NCBI RefSeq assembly: GCF_900156885.1
Contig: NZ_FTOY01000011.1
Location: forward strand, 734,501-798,500
Direction of reading: 5' to 3'
DNA length: 64,000 nucleotides
Source: Limosilactobacillus caccae
GTDB taxonomy: Bacteria > Bacillota > Bacilli > Lactobacillales > Lactobacillaceae
Position 1 is the stretch's first letter, and each line of letters begins with the position of its first letter. Shown in pieces: positions 40,800-48,354 of this stretch. A program made the translations under genes and the position numbers. Below the pieces are notes generated by a model. It did no database searches, was not told where the DNA came from, and saw only the letters and a program-made list of their open reading frames with translations.

Positions 40800-40802
40800 A
40801 AG

Positions 40803-41228
40803 TTAGTTCTCCTTCTTTTGCAAATCAATAACCTTACGTTTCTCTTCTTTCTCCACTTCTTCTACTGGTTCGCCAGTGTCTGTCTTAGCCTTACCATCAT
40901 CTGGATCGATGTAAGTTTGACCTTTAACTCCTGACTTCAACTCGTTAACGTGAACCTTACCGTTAATATCACGGCCTAAAAGCATCGTAGTTGGTACTCC
41001 CACTTCTGGAGCAAGGGTGGTCTTAACTTCAACCGTGACATCTGAGGCATCCCGTTTTTCATTGGGAGCTAAGGTGATGTTAAGTTGCACCTTCCGCTTT
41101 TTAGTTGGGTCCGTATTAGGATCAAGGATATTATCTGCTACTTGTTGCAACGCACGGTTGAGTTTAACTTGTACCCCCCCATCTGCAATTTCTGATAAAT
41201 CAAAATTAATAGCTTTCTTCTTACTCAT
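40803..41228 (-). CDS. Phage 'replication terminator protein'-type hypothetical
   Basis: 141 residues: INFDLSEIADGGVQVKLNRA, LQQVADNILDPNTDPTKKRK, then LNITLAPNEKRDASDVTVEV and the charged end. Proteins with this LNRAL...NI.DPNTD..KKRKV arrangement are often annotated 'replication terminator protein' in Firmicutes phages, a name without experimental basis here. Confidence 0.55.
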   Translation of the reverse strand: MSKKKAINFDLSEIADGGVQVKLNRALQQVADNILDPNTDPTKKRKVQLNITLAPNEKRDASDVTVEVKTTLAPEVGVPTTMLLGRDINGKVHVNELKSGVKGQTYIDPDDGKAKTDTGEPVEEVEKEEKRKVIDLQKKEN

Positions 41229-41243
41229 AACACTCGATCTCCT

Positions 41244-41690
41244 TTACAATGCGCGTCGTTGAAGCTTAATAAATGGCAATTTACCCATTACATCAATTGT
41301 CTCATCATAGGTGAATGCCTTAGCTTCTGAGCGTTCTTGTGTGACTGAAAAGTTAATATTTACGCCTTGGTATTGAGTATTAACTCCAGGGACCTCTTTT
41401 AGGTAACGTGGGGATGCTGCATAGCTGCCACCTACTTCTAGGCAATACATTGGCTTATCCCGTTCATCTAATTCAGTTAAGGAATACTCCATCACAACCT
41501 TAGCAATCTTTTTTTGAACCGACTTAGATAATTTAGGACGGCCATACATCTGAAACCGGCCTACTCTTGTTTGACTTACTCTTGCTACTTCGTAATAGTC
41601 AATCATTACCATCAGTGCGTCTTCGATCTTACTTTGTTTCAAATTCAAGCCAAATTCAGCCATTTTATTTCTAAATTCTGATGTTTCCAT
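41244..41690 (-). CDS. Hypothetical phage protein, 148 residues
   Basis: Not recognised. Alpha/beta: SKIEDALMVMIDYYEVARVS, QKKIAKVVMEYSLTELDERD, GVNINFSVTQERSEAKAFTY. Part of the minus-strand early operon. Confidence 0.6.
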   Translation of the reverse strand: METSEFRNKMAEFGLNLKQSKIEDALMVMIDYYEVARVSQTRVGRFQMYGRPKLSKSVQKKIAKVVMEYSLTELDERDKPMYCLEVGGSYAASPRYLKEVPGVNTQYQGVNINFSVTQERSEAKAFTYDETIDVMGKLPFIKLQRRAL

Positions 41691-41694
41691 TTTC

Positions 41695-41883
41695 TTATTT
41701 CTCCTCGCTTACCTTTTTTCTAAATTTAAGTATTTCTTGTAGCCGCCAATCATCAGCCGGCAAAAGTTCTTCTGCTCTCAGCCGACTGTATTTCCAAAAT
41801 TCCCCGTCAAATGTGTGGTAATTTTCTAGTTCATCAAGGGCATCACTTAATTTGTCTGTTATGAAATCAGTCAAACTTATCAA
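41695..41883 (-). CDS. Hypothetical phage protein, 62 residues
   Basis: Not recognised. Acidic, helical: ITDKLSDALDELENYHTFDG then SRLRAEELLPADDWRLQEIL. Overlaps the methylase-like gene by 17 bases. Confidence 0.55.
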   Translation of the reverse strand: MISLTDFITDKLSDALDELENYHTFDGEFWKYSRLRAEELLPADDWRLQEILKFRKKVSEEK

Positions 41884-42529
41884 CCCATTCGGAAATGTTA
41901 TAAAGCTCTTTTAGCTCCGTAGTGTGGGGCATTTTGATAACTCCACTAAACGCTAAAAAGTCACCTGTATCATTGCAAATAAAATAAACATCCTTTGCCT
42001 TCCTGCTTAACGAATCACATTGGATTGCTACTCCATTCATCCCCCTAATTGCCATATTGAATAGCAAGAAGGGAATTGCTCTATCGGACATTTCTTCTGC
42101 CTGATACCAATAAGCTCTAGGGTCATAAGTAAAGATTGACAAGAATTTTAAGTTAGGATCAGCATGTAATGGATTACCAACCCGATCATTTGTACAGTCA
42201 TCCCACCAGCGCTTGATTAAAATTCCACCTGTCCCTGCAGCTACCTCGAAATAGTGGCCATTAGATTTATCGCTATCAACTAAGCTATTAAGCAAGGTCG
42301 CAATGCTATCAGGGGTAAAATCCTGCTTCTTGCTTTTCCGTTCAGCTTGCTCATCTTCAAAATATTCATGGAACCAGTCAAACTTTAGGTCCGTTGAAAC
42401 TTCTAGGAACTTCTTAAAGACTTCTGGACGCTTTTGATCATCAAGCATTAGCTGCAGCATTCTTTCCGGAGCCTTATATGACTCGTCAATTTCTAACAGC
42501 TTATTAACGGTTTTTGTATCAAACTGCAT
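41867..42529 (-). CDS. N6-adenine methyltransferase-like protein with degenerate catalytic motif
   Basis: 220 residues. KKQDFTPDSIATLLNSL and FEVAAGTGGILIKRWW are the region before motif I and motif I of HsdM-like DNA methylases. Where (N/D)PP(Y/F) is expected I find only VYFICNDTGDFLAFSG, so the catalytic motif IV seems absent. It may be a SAM-binding protein without methylase activity, or an inhibitor of host restriction. Lies next to the broken recombinase. Confidence 0.65.
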   Translation of the reverse strand: MQFDTKTVNKLLEIDESYKAPERMLQLMLDDQKRPEVFKKFLEVSTDLKFDWFHEYFEDEQAERKSKKQDFTPDSIATLLNSLVDSDKSNGHYFEVAAGTGGILIKRWWDDCTNDRVGNPLHADPNLKFLSIFTYDPRAYWYQAEEMSDRAIPFLLFNMAIRGMNGVAIQCDSLSRKAKDVYFICNDTGDFLAFSGVIKMPHTTELKELYNISEWVDKFD

Positions 42530-42538
42530 TATTCCACC

Positions 42539-43525
42539 TCAAATCCCTGTCATTACAGACATAATCTTGTTGTTATCCTCGTTTGCTAGCTTGTCTAGCA
42601 GGTGGATATAGACACGTTGGGTTGTTTCTGTATTGCCGTGGCCTAACCGTTTAGCAACACTTTGAATTGAAACACGGTTAGCAATTAGCAGGGATGCATG
42701 AGTATGACGCAAACCATGAACTGAAATTGGTGGTACTCCCGCCTGGTCACACATTTCCTTTAACTCTTTATTAAACACTGAATTATAAATGTGATTACCA
42801 CCTCGGGTATTAGTACGAGAGTCACTAGCATACTAATGAGCCCAGATTGACTCATCTTCATTTACCCCATCCAGGTGGCGTTGTAAGTCAGTTAATGCCT
42901 TAAAATCAATTAGGATTTGCCTAACAGAATACTTGTTCTTAGTCGGCATAAAGTCCCCAGGTTTAACTTGAGAGTAATCTATTTTCTTGTAGTTCAGTGT
43001 CTTATTGACGTAAATAGACATGTTATTCATATCAACATCAGCTGGAGTAAGGCCAAGAACCTCAGCAAATCGCAAGCCAGTACGTAACGTAAAATCAAAG
43101 AAGTCACCATATCCGCTTTGATCAGCATTAAAGACTTGTTCAAGTTTATGAACCTCATCCATTTCTAGCCACTTCTTAAGCTTCTTTTTCTTCTTAACTT
43201 GAGAGGTAATACGAATCTTGTAGCATGGATCACGGGAAATCCATCCCTCATAGACCGCATCTCTGATTGGTGCTTCTAGTAAGCGATAGAAATTACGAAC
43301 AGTTACTTTTTCATGCGTTTGTCCATAAGCATTGATGAGCTTTTGTATATCAGCTCGGGTTATTTTATCTAGCATTAGATCTGGAGCAAGTTTCTTAATT
43401 TGTTTACCTGTCAAAATATATCTTTGGTAAGTAACATCACGGACATCCCCGTATTTGTAGGTTTCATACCATTCCTTGTAATACTTCCAGAACTTAATAG
43501 CTCTCTTTTTTCCAACTTGTACCAT
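42539..43525 (-). pseudogene. Second tyrosine recombinase, interrupted by one in-frame amber codon
   Basis: Read continuously, 42539-43525 encodes a ~328-residue integrase: core-binding domain (TYKYGDVRDVTYQRYILTGK), catalytic Arg in FTLRTGLRFAEVLGL, HGLRHTHASLL, LGHGNTETTQRVYIHLLD. A TAG at 42833-42835 lies between NEDESIWAH and YASDSRTNT in the same frame, with no other lesion. It is located inside the early/replication operon, far from the attachment site, so it was not the lysogeny integrase; it may derive from an inserted element or serve another recombination. Confidence 0.85.
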
Positions 43526-43531
43526 CGATGC

Positions 43532-44440
43532 TTATTCCCCCAGATGATAAACAGGAATCTTAGGCTTAGCACCAGTAACAACAACTGACTTACCGTTATA
43601 AACATCATTATCATGTTGAACAGCCGCAAGATTAGTTAATCCCTGTTGCTGATAACGATTTAAGATCGAACGTAAGTATGCAAATGTTGGACGATCAGCA
43701 TTCTCAAACATGGAAGTGATGGCAAATGCTACTACATCACGACCAAGTTCATTCACGAACGCTTTTAATTCGTTTTGTGATTTTGGGGATGCGAGCTTTT
43801 TATAATATGAATTAAGAGTAGTACTAGTAGTAGTATTTAAATTATCTTTACTCTTACTTAACTTAACTCTATCCTTACCTAACCTAACCTGAGGATCCAT
43901 TTCGGTTCCATTCTGGTTCCAATTTGGTTCCATGGGGTTAAAGCCTTGTCCCTGTTGAGGTTGAGAGTTTTCATTTGAAATTTGCTTTTTATTTTTGGAA
44001 CCACTTTGGATACAGTTTGGTTCCATTTTGTCTCCATCTTGGATACATTCTGGAGACATTTCGGTTCCAACTTGGTTCCGTTCTGGTTCCAAATCGGATA
44101 CAAATTGGTACCGTTTATTCTTATCAAGACCAATTAATTTCATATCGTCGGTATAAATTGTCGGGGTATATCGATCCTTTTTAACATAGTTGGAAACTAA
44201 CCAATCCTTAATAACGACTACGCCATCATCAAAGACAATTAAATAGTCCTTCTCAACCAATGCCTTTAGATCATCTTCACTAGCGCCAATCATGCGTTTA
44301 ATTGACTTGGGATTGCCAACAAAACCGTCATCATCAGCATTCATCCCCAAATGGAAGTAAAGTGATTGAGCGGTAAGCCCCATATCAAGAAACTTATCTG
44401 TCTCAGTAACCTTCTGACTAAACATTCTGCGTTGTGCCAT
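43532..44440 (-). CDS. Phage replication initiation protein (replisome organiser type)
   Basis: 302 residues. N-terminal winged-helix DNA-binding domain (VTETDKFLDMGLTAQSLYFH, DGFVGNPKSIKRMIGASEDD, LIVFDDGVVVIKDWLVSNYV). A low-complexity middle (about 110-190) is encoded by the iteron array. The C-terminal domain KLASPKSQNELKAFVNELGR, VVAFAITSMFENADRPTFAY, LRSILNRYQQQGL is DnaD-like. Such proteins bind an origin within their own gene and load the host helicase. No separate helicase-loader gene is seen nearby. Confidence 0.82.
   Translation of the reverse strand: MAQRRMFSQKVTETDKFLDMGLTAQSLYFHLGMNADDDGFVGNPKSIKRMIGASEDDLKALVEKDYLIVFDDGVVVIKDWLVSNYVKKDRYTPTIYTDDMKLIGLDKNKRYQFVSDLEPERNQVGTEMSPECIQDGDKMEPNCIQSGSKNKKQISNENSQPQQGQGFNPMEPNWNQNGTEMDPQVRLGKDRVKLSKSKDNLNTTTSTTLNSYYKKLASPKSQNELKAFVNELGRDVVAFAITSMFENADRPTFAYLRSILNRYQQQGLTNLAAVQHDNDVYNGKSVVVTGAKPKIPVYHLGE
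43899..44112. other. Candidate phage replication origin: 14 iterons of 11 bp
   Basis: Three contiguous iterons at 43899-43931 (ATTTCGGTTCC, ATTCTGGTTCC, AATTTGGTTCC) and eleven contiguous at 43992-44112, consensus ANTTNGG(T/A)(T/A)(C/A)C. They lie within the replication protein gene, the usual origin position in lambda- and TP901-1-type phages. Confidence 0.8.
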
Positions 44441-44452
44441 TTTGTAACCCCC

Positions 44453-44668
44453 CTAGTTGTCCTGGTAAATCTGCTTAACCAATTCATCGAAGTCTTGATA
44501 TTTGCTTATGCGTTTGAGGTGGTAAGCAATATCCTTAGCTAACTTTAGATGATGGCTGTAAGTTTCAGCGTGCTTAAATTGATCGCATAAATTACAAATA
44601 AAAATAGCTTGATCAATCACATTGTTAGCAAGTTTTTCAACTTTTACTGCAGTATCTTTTTCTGACAT
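44453..44668 (-). CDS. Hypothetical phage protein, 71 residues
   Basis: Not recognised. All-helical: DTAVKVEKLANNVIDQAIFI, CNLCDQFKHAETYSHHLKLA, RISKYQDFDELVKQIY. Its start region is overlapped by the extended -10 of a plus-strand short RNA. Confidence 0.6.
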   Translation of the reverse strand: MSEKDTAVKVEKLANNVIDQAIFICNLCDQFKHAETYSHHLKLAKDIAYHLKRISKYQDFDELVKQIYQDN

Positions 44669-44684
44669 ATGTTATAATCTCCTT

Positions 44685-44748
44685 GTAGATTTCTTATCCA
44701 GTTAATTGGATTATTTAGCATCGGTGTCGTCAGCATCGGTGCTTTTTT
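44685..44748 (+). ncRNA. Short plus-strand RNA, 3' end antisense to a membrane protein gene
   Basis: Extended -10 TGT-TATAAT (TATAAT 44673-44678). About 60 nt later AGCATCGGTG...CATCGGTGCT and six T (44717-44748) form a 10-bp terminator. The RNA overlaps the last ~38 bases of the minus-strand gene 44711-44890. Confidence 0.45.
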
Positions 44749-44890
44749 CGTTTGACCACCACTCTTGGGGTGTATCAGCTAAACAAGCCCACAAGAGAAT
44801 TAAAGCTGAAAATAAAGCAAATGGAACATTCGCATTAAACAGACTAATCATCATCGCAATTGTGCTTGCTACTGCAATTAAAGTAATCAT
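44711..44890 (-). CDS. Small membrane protein, 59 residues
   Basis: MITLIAVASTIAMMISLFNA then VPFALFSALILLWACLADTP: two membrane spans and an acidic C-terminus (STDADDTDAK) whose coding sequence forms the antisense terminator hairpin. Function unknown. Confidence 0.55.
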   Translation of the reverse strand: MITLIAVASTIAMMISLFNANVPFALFSALILLWACLADTPQEWWSNEKSTDADDTDAK

Positions 44891-45090
44891 TTAACTTTCT
44901 CCTTTCGTGCTACTTTGCCAAACTTAACTAAGTTCTCAAAGTAACGAACCTGCGTCCATACATAATCATCGGTAGGTTGCCCACCACTAAGGAAGTGCCA
45001 GCCAAGGCGATAAAGAATATCATCAATCGCTTCAAGAGGAAAATCGTATTCCTCCATTAATTCGCGAAGACGCTTGGTACCATCTTTCAT
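44887..45090 (-). CDS. Hypothetical phage protein, 67 residues
   Basis: Not recognised. Acidic/basic mixed helical: RLRELMEEYDFPLEAIDDIL, YRLGWHFLSGGQPTDDYVWT. Overlaps both neighbours by four bases, so firmly inside the early operon. Confidence 0.6.
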   Translation of the reverse strand: MKDGTKRLRELMEEYDFPLEAIDDILYRLGWHFLSGGQPTDDYVWTQVRYFENLVKFGKVARKEKVK

Positions 45091-45224
45091 CTGAACATCC
45101 GCTTTCTGTTATGCTTTCCGCGATACTTCTTCTGGAATACTTGTTCATGGCGGATGCCAATGCTGTAAATAGCAGCAAAGGCAAAACACCCAAGAATTAC
45201 TAAATACGGCCACACATTATTCAT
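45087..45224 (-). CDS. Small single-span membrane protein, 45 residues
   Basis: MNNVWPYLVILGCFAFAAIY followed by a strongly basic tail (HEQVFQKKY, GKHNRKRMFR). Overlaps the next gene by four bases. Confidence 0.55.
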   Translation of the reverse strand: MNNVWPYLVILGCFAFAAIYSIGIRHEQVFQKKYRGKHNRKRMFR

Positions 45225-45227
45225 CTC

Positions 45228-45509
45228 CTATAGATGGACGATCTTTTCGTCCTTAACTTCATGCTCTCGCTTGGCTTGTTCGAGAGCATCCTCAATTGAT
45301 TCTTGACTATCAGTCCACTTACTAATGAACCGATCTAATTCCCACTTAGGATACTTTCTTGCACCTAAATCTAAAGAATTGATGAAGCCATACTTACGCA
45401 GATCAGCTAATGTACTATTATTGATTCGTAAATACTTAGCAGCTTCTCGTTCCATAAGCATTGGTGAATTAATTTCTTCCCTTGTTCTCATAGTTTCTCT
45501 TGTTTTCAT
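45228..45509 (-). CDS. Excisionase/MerR-like helix-turn-helix protein
   Basis: 93 residues. MLMEREAAKYLRINNSTLAD followed by LRKYGFINSLDLGARKYPKW is the HTH_17/excisionase pattern (helix, turn, helix, then a wing with YPKWELD). GGAGGG lies nine bases upstream within the duplicated promoter block. It may be the phage Xis or an early regulator. Confidence 0.7.
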   Translation of the reverse strand: MKTRETMRTREEINSPMLMEREAAKYLRINNSTLADLRKYGFINSLDLGARKYPKWELDRFISKWTDSQESIEDALEQAKREHEVKDEKIVHL

Positions 45510-45510
45510 A

Positions 45511-45568
45511 ATTGCTACCCTCCTTTCATCGTCTGCTATACTTAATTCATCCCCTACAAAGGAGGTGA
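45511..45568. promoter_or_regulatory. Bidirectional promoter block, copy 1
   Basis: 58 bp, nearly identical to 46017-46075. Plus strand: extended -10 TGC-TATACT and AGGAGGTGA. Minus strand: GGAGGGTAGCAAT serving the excisionase-like gene. Confidence 0.7.
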
Positions 45569-45573
45569 AACTA

Positions 45574-45777
45574 ATGTCACGACCTTCTAATGAACAAATT
45601 GCTCATGATATGGCAATGGCCTTTATTCAGGCTGATCTAAGTTCTATGAGTGGTAACGAGCGACTTGAAGAAATCGAAGCAATTAAAGATGATGCTGATC
45701 CAGCCAAACCAAATACATCGACAATCATCGATAACTTCAATCGCTATTACCAAATCATTCTTAAAGATCTTCGGTAA
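45574..45777 (+). CDS. Small acidic protein on the opposite strand, 67 residues
   Basis: MSRPSNEQIAHDMAMAFIQA, then SMSGNERLEEIEAIKDDADP and FNRYYQIILKDLR: acidic, helical, no family recognised. AGGAGGTGA lies six bases before the ATG, so translation is expected. It is one of two plus-strand genes embedded in a minus-strand operon, each under a copy of the same promoter block, and it converges with the next minus-strand gene (17-base overlap). Confidence 0.7.
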   Translation: MSRPSNEQIAHDMAMAFIQADLSSMSGNERLEEIEAIKDDADPAKPNTSTIIDNFNRYYQIILKDLR

Positions 45778-46018
45778 TTCTTTTAACTTTCTCAAGATAT
45801 GCTTTCCTGTCAAATGATGGGAAACGTTCACGTAAATAACTTGTATCACTTGCAATTTGATGAAGCTGTTCTTTGCTACCGCTAATAGCATTGAGCAGCT
45901 TTTTAATAAGCTTTTCCTGTCGCTTTGTTAGCTTCTTATAGAAAGCCAACTCAGATTGAAGAATACTCAGCCTTTCTTTATCTGATTGGATTTTTTCTTT
46001 TTGCTTATCTTTCACCAT
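45761..46018 (-). CDS. Hypothetical coiled-coil phage protein, 85 residues
   Basis: MVKDKQKEKIQSDKERLSIL then KLTKRQEKLIKKLLNAI and EQLHQIASDTSYLRERF. ATG 46018 uses GGAGGG of promoter block copy 2; the longer frame upstream reads through promoter sequence and is discounted. Not recognised. Confidence 0.6.
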   Translation of the reverse strand: MVKDKQKEKIQSDKERLSILQSELAFYKKLTKRQEKLIKKLLNAISGSKEQLHQIASDTSYLRERFPSFDRKAYLEKVKRITEDL

Positions 46019-46075
46019 TGCTACCCTCCTTTCATCGTCTGCTATACTTAACTCATCCCCTACAAAGGGGGGTGA
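46017..46075. promoter_or_regulatory. Bidirectional promoter block, copy 2
   Basis: Differs from copy 1 by one substitution and one inserted G in the plus-strand ribosome site (GGGGGGTGA). A third, partial copy of its minus-strand ribosome site is at 46558-46571. Confidence 0.7.
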
Positions 46076-46081
46076 GCACAA

Positions 46082-46357
46082 ATGATCAAAATAACCTTCG
46101 CAGACGGTACTGTTAAAACAATTAATGAATCAACAAAGATCGTCGCTTGGAAAGCTGCAGATGGGGTTATCAATAAAACACCCTTTTATAGAGAAATGGC
46201 TTTTGAGGGCTCCTATAACGACGGAACCGAAATTGCAACTAAAGATCCTTTAAATGGCATTAGCGGACTAATTGGATCAACAGACTGGTTCTCCATCGGA
46301 AAAGATAGAACTCTTTACAAGACATCTGCTGTAGTAAAACTAGAACTTATTGATTAA
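46082..46357 (+). CDS. Small beta-rich protein on the opposite strand, 91 residues
   Basis: MIKITFADGTVKTINESTKI, then AADGVINKTPFYREMAFEG, KDPLNGISGLIGSTDWFSIG and SAVVKLELID. Soluble, beta-rich, no family recognised. Strong ribosome site. Tail-to-tail overlap of 11 bases with the following minus-strand gene. Size, strand switching and shared promoter resemble anti-defence or anti-repressor cargo, but nothing in the sequence proves this. Confidence 0.7.
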   Translation: MIKITFADGTVKTINESTKIVAWKAADGVINKTPFYREMAFEGSYNDGTEIATKDPLNGISGLIGSTDWFSIGKDRTLYKTSAVVKLELID

Positions 46358-46559
46358 GCGCAATTTGCTCCAATCGCTTAACCATTAAGAATATAAACTC
46401 GTGTGTTTCTGGCTTAGCTGTATTGGCTAGTTGTTCTTGAAGAAATGCGCGAGCTTTTTTATTACTATCAAATTCATCCAGAAGTTCAATAGCATAGTCA
46501 TTGATTAATTTGTCGTAACTTTCAGATGCTTTCTTAAAATTATTTATGTTGTCCATCAT
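46347..46559 (-). CDS. Hypothetical phage protein, 70 residues
   Basis: Not recognised. Helical, acidic: NNFKKASESYDKLINDYAIE, LLDEFDSNKKARAFLQEQLA, FIFLMVKRLEQIAL. GGAGGG precedes the start. A TATAACTTTAAGTT repressor-like operator lies just upstream (46574-46587), so CI or Cro probably controls it. Confidence 0.6.
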   Translation of the reverse strand: MMDNINNFKKASESYDKLINDYAIELLDEFDSNKKARAFLQEQLANTAKPETHEFIFLMVKRLEQIALNQ

Positions 46560-46589
46560 TGCTACCCTCCTAGCACCGTTTGTATAACT

Positions 46590-46820
46590 TTAAGTTGACT
46601 TACGACCAAAATTAATAACCTCTATAGGAATAGAGTAAATCGTAGAAAAACCTTGGCCAAATCCAGGTGGGGTTTGCTGCGGATTTTCTTCATATTTCAT
46701 AACACGTTGTCTTGAAATTTTCATACCAAAATACTTACTAAGTTCCTTTGCAGCTTCGCCTTGCGTCATATTTGCATTAATACGAGCTGCTCTCAATGAA
46801 ATACGTGTACTATTCGGCAT
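46590..46820 (-). CDS. Cro-like repressor
   Basis: 76 residues from ATG 46820 (GGGGG seven bases before). XRE helix-turn-helix: SLRAARINANMTQGEAAKEL followed by GMKISRQRVMKYEENP. Divergent from CI, first gene of the early minus-strand operon, hence Cro position. The C-terminal YSIPIEVINF may form the dimer strand. Confidence 0.8.
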   Translation of the reverse strand: MPNSTRISLRAARINANMTQGEAAKELSKYFGMKISRQRVMKYEENPQQTPPGFGQGFSTIYSIPIEVINFGRKST

Positions 46821-46845
46821 TTCTTTTCCCCCTTTCTTCATCAAT

Positions 46846-46940
46846 ATAATAATCTAACTTAAAGTTATAGTCAACTCTTTTTTATATTTTTATATAACTT
46901 TACGTTTATTTAGATAACCAAAAGTTATATAATCAGATTA
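46846..46940. promoter_or_regulatory. Genetic switch: PR-like promoter and operators
   Basis: Minus-strand TTGACT (46874-46869), 17 bp, TATTAT (46851-46846), with operator AACTTAAAGTTAT in the spacer. Further copies of TATAACTTTA(A/C)GTT lie near 46898-46911, with a partial AAAAGTTATA near 46920-46929 next to a -10-like TATAAT for cI. Confidence 0.75.
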
Positions 46941-46955
46941 AAGGGGTGGAACTCT

Positions 46956-47618
46956 ATGGTTGAAAACACGATAGCCTCTCAATTAAAAAGACTAAGAAAA
47001 AGTAGAGGTTGGACACAAACACAATTAGCAGATAAATTATCTGTTTCTAAACAAACTATCTCTAACTGGGAAACTGGTACAAAAGTCCCTCGCATGGGAT
47101 CATTACAAAATTTAGCTGATCTATTTCATGTGAAAATTGGTGAAATAACTAATGCATCAATTATCAAAGAAGAGACTCAGAGTCACTTACCAACTAATAT
47201 CGTCTACCCGCTAGGAGATGATTTTGAGCGTATCAGCATTCCCCTCATTGGTGAGATTGCCTGTGGGGACCCTATCACAGCCGAAGAAAATATTGAAGGC
47301 TACGTTGAAGAGATTTTTGAAAAGCCTGTTCCAAAAGGCAATCTCTTTGCTCTACGTTGTAAAGGCAAAAGTATGGAACCAACCATTCATGATGGATCAA
47401 TTGTAACCATCAGAGAACAACCCACAGTGGAAGACGGTGAAATCGCCGCTGTCCTTGTTGATGGTGATAATGAAGCAACTCTGAAAAGAGTTAAACATCA
47501 AGGAAATCTTACTATGCTAATGCCAGATAATAAAGAATTCGACCCAATTATCTTAGATAAAGATAATCCAGGCCGAATTGTTGGTAAGGCTGTTCACATT
47601 TCATGGAGTATTAAATAA
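46956..47618 (+). CDS. CI-like repressor with LexA/S24 autoprotease domain
   Basis: 220 residues. N-terminal XRE HTH (SRGWTQTQLADKLSVSKQTI, NWETGTKVPRMG). C-terminal S24 domain with the catalytic Ser in CKGKSMEPTIHDGS and Lys in NEATLKRVKH. The likely cleavage point is the IACGDP segment (Ala-Cys instead of the usual Ala-Gly). Holds lysogeny and is expected to self-cleave after RecA activation. Confidence 0.92.
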   Translation: MVENTIASQLKRLRKSRGWTQTQLADKLSVSKQTISNWETGTKVPRMGSLQNLADLFHVKIGEITNASIIKEETQSHLPTNIVYPLGDDFERISIPLIGEIACGDPITAEENIEGYVEEIFEKPVPKGNLFALRCKGKSMEPTIHDGSIVTIREQPTVEDGEIAAVLVDGDNEATLKRVKHQGNLTMLMPDNKEFDPIILDKDNPGRIVGKAVHISWSIK

Positions 47619-47680
47619 TAATTTACGTCCAAATACTGATCGACGTTAAAAGCTGTTATTTATATTAGGGAGGAAAACTT

Positions 47681-48322
47681 ATGACTGTTTTAGCTGCCAT
47701 AAGCACACTTTTTTATGTTGTTACATTTCTAGCCGTTTTAGTTTTAGTAGGTTTCTTAATAACTTTACTAGTCGGAAAGCTATCAAAAAATATTAAAACT
47801 AAGAAAGTTGGAAAAATCGGATCTTTAATCACTGTTTTAGTTGCAGTGTTAGCATTAATAATTGCTGGTATAACAGATGCGAGTTACCGACAAGTAGCAA
47901 CAAAACATAATCAGAGATTCGATTACTACGCTCAAAAATATGAGGTGCTTTATATAAAAACAGCTAAAAAAGCAGAAGAAATTGGTAACTCAGAAACTGA
48001 AAAATGGTCAGATGCTATCGACAATAGTGATAGTGCAGATGATTTTGATGTAGATGAAACTATTACTGATGCAGTGGTAGACAATGCAGGCGATATCGCT
48101 GATATAGATGCGAATATGAAAAAAATTAAAGAATATACTGAAGGAATGAAGGAGAACGAGACTCCAGATAGGAGCTTTGCTAAATATAATAAGTCATATA
48201 AAGAACTTAAAAATCTGACTAATTTAGTTACGTCTCCTTCAGGTAGTTATAACAGCTTTTCTGATAGTTTTAATAAATATGATACTTCTGCAGCTAACGC
48301 TTATAAAGATTTGAATCAGTAA
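47681..48322 (+). CDS. Membrane protein of the lysogeny module, 213 residues
   Basis: Not recognised. Two N-terminal spans (FYVVTFLAVLVLVGFLITLL and GSLITVLVAVLALIIAGI) and a soluble acidic helical domain. Preceded by GGGAGG. Expressed with cI in the lysogen by position; a superinfection-exclusion role is plausible from location and topology only. Confidence 0.65.
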   Translation: MTVLAAISTLFYVVTFLAVLVLVGFLITLLVGKLSKNIKTKKVGKIGSLITVLVAVLALIIAGITDASYRQVATKHNQRFDYYAQKYEVLYIKTAKKAEEIGNSETEKWSDAIDNSDSADDFDVDETITDAVVDNAGDIADIDANMKKIKEYTEGMKENETPDRSFAKYNKSYKELKNLTNLVTSPSGSYNSFSDSFNKYDTSAANAYKDLNQ

Positions 48323-48354
48323 TAAATTACCGTGACTGATGGGAGTGATGAATA

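Noticed and set aside
42833-42835. Amber codon as a pyrrolysine or selenocysteine-type recoding site
   Set aside because: No such machinery is known in this host group; a simple nonsense change is more likely.
43870-44112. Iteron array as a CRISPR or satellite
   Set aside because: Units are contiguous 11-mers without spacers and lie in frame within the initiator gene.
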